This document shows positions 58,223 through 64,000 of a DNA stretch of 64,000 nucleotides, one piece after another; the first letter of the stretch is position 1, and every line of letters begins with the position of its first letter. The stretch is from Streptomyces sp. Edi4. Its GTDB lineage: Bacteria > Actinomycetota > Actinomycetes > Streptomycetales > Streptomycetaceae. Where the stretch lies: NCBI RefSeq assembly GCF_040253615.1, contig NZ_JBEJGY010000004.1, positions 1,612,001 to 1,676,000 of the forward strand. The letters run 5' to 3'. The notes under the pieces were generated by a model. The model made no database searches, was not told the origin of the DNA, and was given only the letters and a program-made list of their open reading frames with translations. The translations under genes were made by a program, and so were the position numbers.

Positions 58223-59499
58223 GCGGTCTGCCCTTTCCGGAGCACGGAGATGGCCTTGTGGCGCAGGGTGTAGGCCCCGTCGATGGCGGAGCCCCTGGCC
58301 CGGTACAGACCGTCGCGCAGCAGTCCGGGCGTGCGGCTCGCGCCGCCCTGGGCGTGCAGCGCCTCGAAGATGGCCTCGTGCTGCTCGGCGGTCCTGGCCG
58401 GGTCGAAGCGCCGCGAGTTGTCCAGGGCCGCCTTGGCCATGCGGTGGCGCAGTCCGTCGTCCTGGATCAGTTCGAGCAGGGCCGAGGCCACCGCGTCGGC
58501 GTCGCCCGTCTCGACGAGCCGGCCGTCCACGTGGTCGTTGATGATTTCGCGTGGTCCCTGGGGGCAGTCCGTGGAGACGACCGGCACTCCGCAGCGCATC
58601 GCTTCGACGATGGTCATGCCGAAGGACTCGTGGTCGGAGGTGACGGCCGCGATGGAGCCCTTGACCCACTCGCTGTCGAGGTCGCGCACGAGCCCCATGA
58701 GGAACACATGGTTGTAGAGGCCAAGATCGTCGATGAGGTTGCGCAGGGCGTCGCGTTCGTTTCCGAAGGCGTCGCCCGAGCCGTAGATCCGCAGGCGCCA
58801 GTCCGGCCGCTCGGCGACCACCCGGGCGAAGGCCCGCACCAGCAGGTCGTACCGCTTGACCTGGGTGAGCCGGCCGGCCGCCACGACGAGCTTCCCGTCG
58901 CCCGACGCGGGTGCGACGGCGGGGGCGGGCACCGCGTTGGGCACCGCGTCGACGCGTACGCCGGGCAGCCCGAGCTCCTGGTAGGCGGCCGCGTCGGCCC
59001 GGGTGACGGTGGTGATCGCGTCGAGCAGCGGATAGGAGTGGGCTATCTCGCGGCGCAGCCGGTAGCCGTGGCCGGTCAGGGTCAGGTGCTCCTGGCCCAC
59101 CCGGACCACGCCGGGCCGGGTCTCGCGGGCTATGTGGACATTGAGGCCTGGCCGGGTGCCGATCACGACGTCCGCCCCGGTCTCGCGCAGATGGGCGCCT
59201 ATCCGGGCGTCGGTGAGCCGGCTGTACTGGCTGTGGCGGCCGTCGCCGCGCGGGAAGACCTTGGCGGCCCGCAGGTGCTGGGGGTCCTCGCCCTCGTATC
59301 CCGCGCTGCCCTTGCGCAGATCCACGAGGTGGCGCAGGCGGACGCCGTCGGGGGCGGGCAGGGTGGGGTCGTCGCGGTGGCGGAAGACGGAGACGATCTC
59401 GACGTCGTGCCGCCGGGCGAGCTCACCGGCGAGGTTGAAGGTGGACCGGATGGTGCCGCCCAGGCTGTACGCGTTGTGCAGCAGGAATGAGAGGTGCAT
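58219..59499 (-). CDS. Glycosyltransferase family 4 (GT-B)
   Basis: 426 residues. N-terminal half: LLHNAYSLGGTIRSTFNLAG as acceptor-side loop. C-terminal half: LVVAAGRLTQVKRYDLLVRA, the donor-binding segment with Arg and Lys, then SDHESFGMTIVEAMRCGVPV, the EX7E motif of retaining GT4 enzymes, and DCPQGPREIINDHVDGRL. Sequence style resembles poly(glycerol-phosphate) or teichoic-type sugar transferases (TarM-like). It overlaps the following gene by ATGA. No ribosome site is strong before ATG 59497-59499. Confidence 0.9.
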   Translation of the reverse strand: MHLSFLLHNAYSLGGTIRSTFNLAGELARRHDVEIVSVFRHRDDPTLPAPDGVRLRHLVDLRKGSAGYEGEDPQHLRAAKVFPRGDGRHSQYSRLTDARIGAHLRETGADVVIGTRPGLNVHIARETRPGVVRVGQEHLTLTGHGYRLRREIAHSYPLLDAITTVTRADAAAYQELGLPGVRVDAVPNAVPAPAVAPASGDGKLVVAAGRLTQVKRYDLLVRAFARVVAERPDWRLRIYGSGDAFGNERDALRNLIDDLGLYNHVFLMGLVRDLDSEWVKGSIAAVTSDHESFGMTIVEAMRCGVPVVSTDCPQGPREIINDHVDGRLVETGDADAVASALLELIQDDGLRHRMAKAALDNSRRFDPARTAEQHEAIFEALHAQGGASRTPGLLRDGLYRARGSAIDGAYTLRHKAISVLRKGQTA

Positions 59500-59741
59500 G
59501 CGCTACGCGTCCCCTTGGTCGGATTGGTCGGAATCGAAACCCTTCGGTCAGGAACGGACTCTACTTGGGTCGGCCACCCCTCCGCTCCGGCCGCGCATCC
59601 GCGCAGGTCACAGCGGTGCTGGGGCGGGGGCGGTTGGGGACGGCCGGCGCGGCTCGGCGCGCGGGGTGGGGCGCGGTGGCGGCGCGGGGTGGGGCGGGCG
59701 CGGCGGAGCCCCGTCCGGGCGGCCGGACGGGGCCCGAGACC

Positions 59742-60957
<1,216 letters not shown>

Positions 60958-61728
60958 GTGCCGCGCATGCTCGACGTCAGTGAGGACGTCCGCGCCGAGA
61001 TCGGCGACGAAGAAGCCGAGCGGCTGCTCGCCGGCGAGAACGCCCCGGGCAGCTACGACTGCACCTCCTGCCGCACACCGGGCGACTCCGAGCAGGAGCG
61101 CACCAGCACCGTCCTGTTCGTCGGCGAGGAGACCGCGGTCCTCGCCTTCGCCCACGCCAGCTGCATCCCCTCCCAGGTCGTCCAGGTCGCCGAGGAGCAG
61201 TTGCAGGGCGCCGTCCGCTCCATCACGGGCGAGGAGGCGGCCGGTGGCGGAGGCGGGCAGGCGGTGCTGGGCATCACCAGCGGCCTCGTCCTGATCGAGG
61301 GCGATCTGCACCCCGCGCTCGTGGTGGAGCCGACCGTGCCGATCGCCCGGCCCGGCTCGGGCGGCACCACCGACGAATTCCTCCCGCTCCTCATCGAGCA
61401 GGGCTTCGTGCCGGTCTCGGACGTCGGCCGGCTGCCCTCGGTGCTGCCGGGCTGGTCCGTGCTGCTCGCCATGGGCCAGCTGCACGCGGTGCTCCAGCCC
61501 GGCACGGGCGGCAACGGCTCGGTGTCGTGGTGGCAGGCGCACCAGCCGCTCCAGGTGACCGAGGGCTGGCGGGCCGCCGCCAACAAGACCCAGCGCGTGC
61601 TGGTCTTCGCCGTCCCGGTCGGCGTGATCGGCCAGCAACCCCGCGAGGACCTGCTCAGGGACGCCCTGGAGAAGGCCGCGGCGGACGGCCGTCTGGTGGC
61701 CGCCGCCATGCCCCTGGCCGGCACCTGA
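60958..61728 (+). CDS. Conserved hypothetical protein
   Basis: 256 residues, cytoplasmic. The N-terminus has SYDCTSCRTPGD, a CxxC pair, followed by an alpha/beta region (TSTVLFVGEETAVLAFAHAS, VLGITSGLVLIEGDLHPALV) and a C-terminal helix (REDLLRDALEKAAADGRLVA). I do not recognise the domain; it is widespread in Streptomyces near der in my recollection. GTG 60958 has AGGAG 7 nt upstream. A repeat array begins soon after its stop codon. Confidence 0.75.
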   Translation: MPRMLDVSEDVRAEIGDEEAERLLAGENAPGSYDCTSCRTPGDSEQERTSTVLFVGEETAVLAFAHASCIPSQVVQVAEEQLQGAVRSITGEEAAGGGGGQAVLGITSGLVLIEGDLHPALVVEPTVPIARPGSGGTTDEFLPLLIEQGFVPVSDVGRLPSVLPGWSVLLAMGQLHAVLQPGTGGNGSVSWWQAHQPLQVTEGWRAAANKTQRVLVFAVPVGVIGQQPREDLLRDALEKAAADGRLVAAAMPLAGT

Positions 61729-62438
61729 CCCACACCCTCACGGCGCCCCCGCCGACCGGGCCACCGTGAGGGTGTGGGCGTGCGGGCGTGCCACCCCGCC
61801 CGGGCCGGACGGGCGCGGGCCTCGTGCCCCGCACCCCGTAGGGACGTAGGCGTCGCGCCCGCACCGCACAGAAAAGGCAGGAGCCCGCGCCGCCCGGACC
61901 CAGTCGACAGGGCGTGGGCATCGCGCCCCACCGACGGCGCATGCGCTCGCGCCCGCACCCCGTAGGGACGTGGGCGTCACGCCCGCACCGCACAGACGGG
62001 GCGAGGGGTCTCTCCCCGCACCCGTCGGAGGGACCAGGGCACCGCACCCCGCACCGCAGCGAAAAGGCGGGACATCGCGCCGCACCCCATCAGCGGCGCA
62101 GGGGCCTCACGCCGGCAGCCCATCGAGAGAGGTGGGCATCGCGCCGCACCCAACCAACGGCGCGGGGCCCAGCGCGCCCCGCAGCCCGTAGACACGTGGG
62201 TACCGCGCCCGAACCGCACCGAAAAAGCAGGGGGCCTCGCCCCGCGCCCGTCGAAGGGACGTGGGCATCGCGCCGCACCCCATCAACCGCGCGTGGGCCT
62301 CGGGCCCGCACCGCCGCGAAAAGGTGCGGGGCCGCAAAAGCGCCCCGCCGCGCCGAAGGGGCGTGGGGGCCCCGGCCCGCGCTACCGATAAGCCGGCGCA
62401 CCCCGCATCCCCGGCCCCTCGGGGTCGTTGGCACAGAC
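61729..62438. repeat. Mosaic array of two alternating repeat elements
   Basis: No gene is supported in these 710 bp. Element A, close to GACGTGGGCATCGCGCC, occurs near 61843, 61912, 61967, 62071, 62131, 62194 and 62258. Element B, close to GCACCGCACCGAAAAGGC, occurs near 61861, 61986, 62051, 62211 and 62309. Spacing is irregular, mostly 55-70 bp. Read in reverse, the elements keep an open frame with repeated GRDAHVPTGCG-like text, but no ribosome site supports translation. Confidence 0.75.
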
Positions 62439-62828
62439 GTGCACTCATACGACCCCTCCCGCCAGCCGTACCAGTCCCAGATTCCCGCGATGCGCCCCTC
62501 GGGCGACATTTCGGGAGCCCACTCCCCCACGCCGATCTACGACGCGCTGTACTCGGAATACCTCCGGTCCTTCCGCGCGCTGCCCGGCGACCGGTCCGGC
62601 GAGGAGCATCTCGGGTTCGTCCGCTTCGGGGCGCTCGGCACCGGGTTCGTACCGGTGTCGCACGGCTCACGCACCGGCCACCAGTCCGGCCACCAGACCC
62701 AGCACTTCCCGACGACGTACGCGGGGAACTGGCATGTGCACCCGGCGATGAACGCGAACGGGCGGCAGCACGCCGGGCAGCATCAGCTCCCGGCGGCACT
62801 GCCGCCCGGCCCCCGCAGAGGGCTCTGA
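62439..62828 (+). CDS. Conserved hypothetical protein upstream of der
   Basis: 129 residues. IYDALYSEYLRSFRALPGDR and SGEEHLGFVRFG form the conserved helical part; the ends are His/Gln/Pro-rich and disordered (HQTQHFPTTYAGNWHVHP, ALPPGPRRGL). GTG 62439 is taken as start since recognisable sequence (HSYDPSRQPY) begins there; longer frames run into the repeat array. Similar proteins lie next to der in other Streptomyces, from memory. Function unknown. Confidence 0.7.
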   Translation: MHSYDPSRQPYQSQIPAMRPSGDISGAHSPTPIYDALYSEYLRSFRALPGDRSGEEHLGFVRFGALGTGFVPVSHGSRTGHQSGHQTQHFPTTYAGNWHVHPAMNANGRQHAGQHQLPAALPPGPRRGL

Positions 62829-62837
62829 AACCTTCTC

Positions 62838-62862
62838 CCGTGAGGGAATCGCTCCCTCACGG
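62838..62862. terminator. Bidirectional terminator
   Basis: CCGTGAGGGA (62838-62847) pairs perfectly with TCCCTCACGG (62853-62862), loop 5 nt, between the convergent hypothetical gene and der. Confidence 0.85.
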
Positions 62863-62876
62863 CCCCCGTGGGGGAG

Positions 62877-64000
62877 TTACTTCTTGCGCCCGCGCTTCTC
62901 GCGCACCCGCACCGAGATGTGGATCGGGGTGCCCTCGAAGCCGAACTCCTCGCGCAGCCGGCGCTCGATGAAGCGCCGGTAGCCCGCCTCGATGAACCCG
63001 GAGGCGAACAGCACGAACCGGGGCGGCTTCGTGCCCGCCTGCGTGCCGAACAGGATGCGCGGCTGCTTGCCACCGCGGATCGGGTGGGGGTGGCCGGCCA
63101 CGAGCTCGCCGAGGAAGGCGTTGAGGCGGCCGGTGGGGACCCGGGTCTCCCAGCCCGCCAGCGCCGTCTCGATCGCCGGGACCAGCTTCTCCATGTGGCG
63201 GCCGGTCAGCGCGGAGACGTTGACCCGGGGCGCCCAGGAGACCTGCTGCATCTCGGTCTCGATCTCGCGCTCCAGGTAGTAGCGCCGCTCCTCGTCGAGG
63301 GTGTCCCACTTGTTGTACGCGATGACGAGCGCGCGCCCGGCCTCGACGGCCATGGTGATGATGCGCTGGTCCTGCACGGAGATGGACTCGCTGGTGTCGA
63401 TGAGGACGACCGCGACCTCCGCCTTCTCGACGGCGGCGGCGGTACGCAGGGAGGCGTAGTAGTCCGCGCCCTCCTGGAGGTGGACGCGGCGGCGGATGCC
63501 GGCCGTGTCGACGAACTTCCAGGTGATGCCGCCCAGTTCGATGAGCTCGTCGACCGGGTCGCGCGTGGTGCCGGACTGCGCGTTGACGACGACCCGGTCC
63601 TCCTTGGCGACCTGGTTCAGGAGCGAGGACTTGCCGACGTTGGGGCGGCCGATCAGGGCGATGCGGCGCGGGCCGCCCACCGCGGTGCCGAAGCGCTGCT
63701 CGGGGGCCTCCGGCAGCGCCTTCAGGATCTCGTCGAGCAGATCGCCGGTGCCCCGGCCGTGCAGCGCGGAGATCGGGAACGGCTCGCCGAGGCCCAGCGA
63801 CCACAGGGTCGCGGCGTCGGACTCGCCGGACATGCCGTCGACCTTGTTGGCGGCGAGCACGACGGGCTTGCCGGCCCGGCGCAGCAGGCGCACGACGGCC
63901 TCGTCGGTGTCGGTGGCGCCCACGGTCGCGTCGACGACGAAGACCACCGCGTCGGCGGCCTCGATGGCGTACTCGGCCTGGGCCGCGACGGAGGCGTCGA
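62877..64000 (-). CDS. der: Ribosome-assembly GTPase Der (EngA), 5' end outside window
   Basis: About 374 C-terminal residues are present; the start lies beyond 64000. The visible part holds the end of GTPase domain 1 ([24 protein letters not shown]), the whole of domain 2 (GRPNVGKSS as G1, DTAGIRRR as G3, NKWD as G4) and the C-terminal KH-like domain ([30 protein letters not shown]), ending in REKRGRKK. Der is an essential GTPase of 50S ribosome assembly. It ends at a terminator shared with the convergent gene. Confidence 0.96.
   Translation of the reverse strand, partial: DASVAAQAEYAIEAADAVVFVVDATVGATDTDEAVVRLLRRAGKPVVLAANKVDGMSGESDAATLWSLGLGEPFPISALHGRGTGDLLDEILKALPEAPEQRFGTAVGGPRRIALIGRPNVGKSSLLNQVAKEDRVVVNAQSGTTRDPVDELIELGGITWKFVDTAGIRRRVHLQEGADYYASLRTAAAVEKAEVAVVLIDTSESISVQDQRIITMAVEAGRALVIAYNKWDTLDEERRYYLEREIETEMQQVSWAPRVNVSALTGRHMEKLVPAIETALAGWETRVPTGRLNAFLGELVAGHPHPIRGGKQPRILFGTQAGTKPPRFVLFASGFIEAGYRRFIERRLREEFGFEGTPIHISVRVREKRGRKK

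Noticed and set aside
61655..62047. Minus-strand frame with repeated GRDAHVPTGCG text
   Set aside because: It arises from the mosaic repeat; it overlaps a supported gene and lacks a ribosome site.

Overview
The window is high-GC actinobacterial DNA, almost certainly a Streptomyces chromosome. Reasons: codons end nearly always in G or C, many genes start with GTG, many starts look leaderless (a -10-like hexamer 6-7 nt before the start codon), TetR regulators are numerous, and the gene set is typical (SepF paralogue, Rpf-type transglycosylase, streptogrisin-like protease, LPMO, DrrAB-like ABC pair, homogentisate dioxygenase, DnaE2). From memory, the order soxR ... hmgA ... secreted lipase ... 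Y-family polymerase/dnaE2 ... sepF paralogue ... der matches one stretch of the S. coelicolor core chromosome, so most of this looks like conserved backbone with small insertions and scars. I saw no tRNA, rRNA, CRISPR array, transposase or prophage gene.

Layout. 0-5 kb: a secreted penicillin-acylase-family enzyme cut by the left edge, a zinc-ribbon protein, a BKACE enzyme, SoxR and a MaoC hydratase. 5-13 kb: a catabolic block of two TetR regulators, a YiaA/YiaB membrane protein, an acyl-CoA dehydrogenase, an ADH/ALDH operon and a CitMHS citrate transporter. 13-20 kb: TetR/hmgA divergent pair, HutC-type regulator, an orphan type-ISP-like protein, GNAT, a TetR with a divergent drug-exporter ABC pair. 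20-27.5 kb: secreted SGNH esterase and a polysaccharide operon (two GT2 enzymes, NodB deacetylase, flippase) converging on a glycosidase lipoprotein. 27.5-36 kb: AAA ATPase, GntR, DUF402, methyltransferase, GNAT, sortase-anchored LPMO, secreted lipase, two GC-rich repeat arrays, TetR/SDR pair. 36-41 kb: dnaE2 and an ImuB-like Y-family protein under a LexA-type box. 41-47 kb: VOC protein, membrane protein, SPFH protein, AAC(3)-like acetyltransferase, then a SLATT/SLOG pair. 47-52 kb: streptogrisin-like protease, a scar holding two broken genes, ABC-F protein, SepF paralogue. 52-64 kb: glutaryl-CoA-dehydrogenase-like enzyme, MFS exporter, PAP2 phosphatase, I78 inhibitor, GT4 pair, Rpf, conserved hypotheticals, another repeat array and the start-less C-terminal part of der.

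Links between genes. One palindrome, AACTA-N7-TAGTT, lies upstream of the 7.4 kb acyl-CoA dehydrogenase/TetR pair, the ALDH-ADH operon and the acyl-CoA dehydrogenase 46 kb away, which suggests one TetR regulon for acyl-CoA and alcohol catabolism. A second shared motif (TGAGCAAGCGCTT) links the MaoC gene to the TetR at 5.2 kb. Several convergent gene pairs meet in short tandem duplications that begin at or near stop codons. The best candidate for a little-described system is the SLATT-SLOG pair with a divergent 67-residue ORF at 44.9-46.7 kb.
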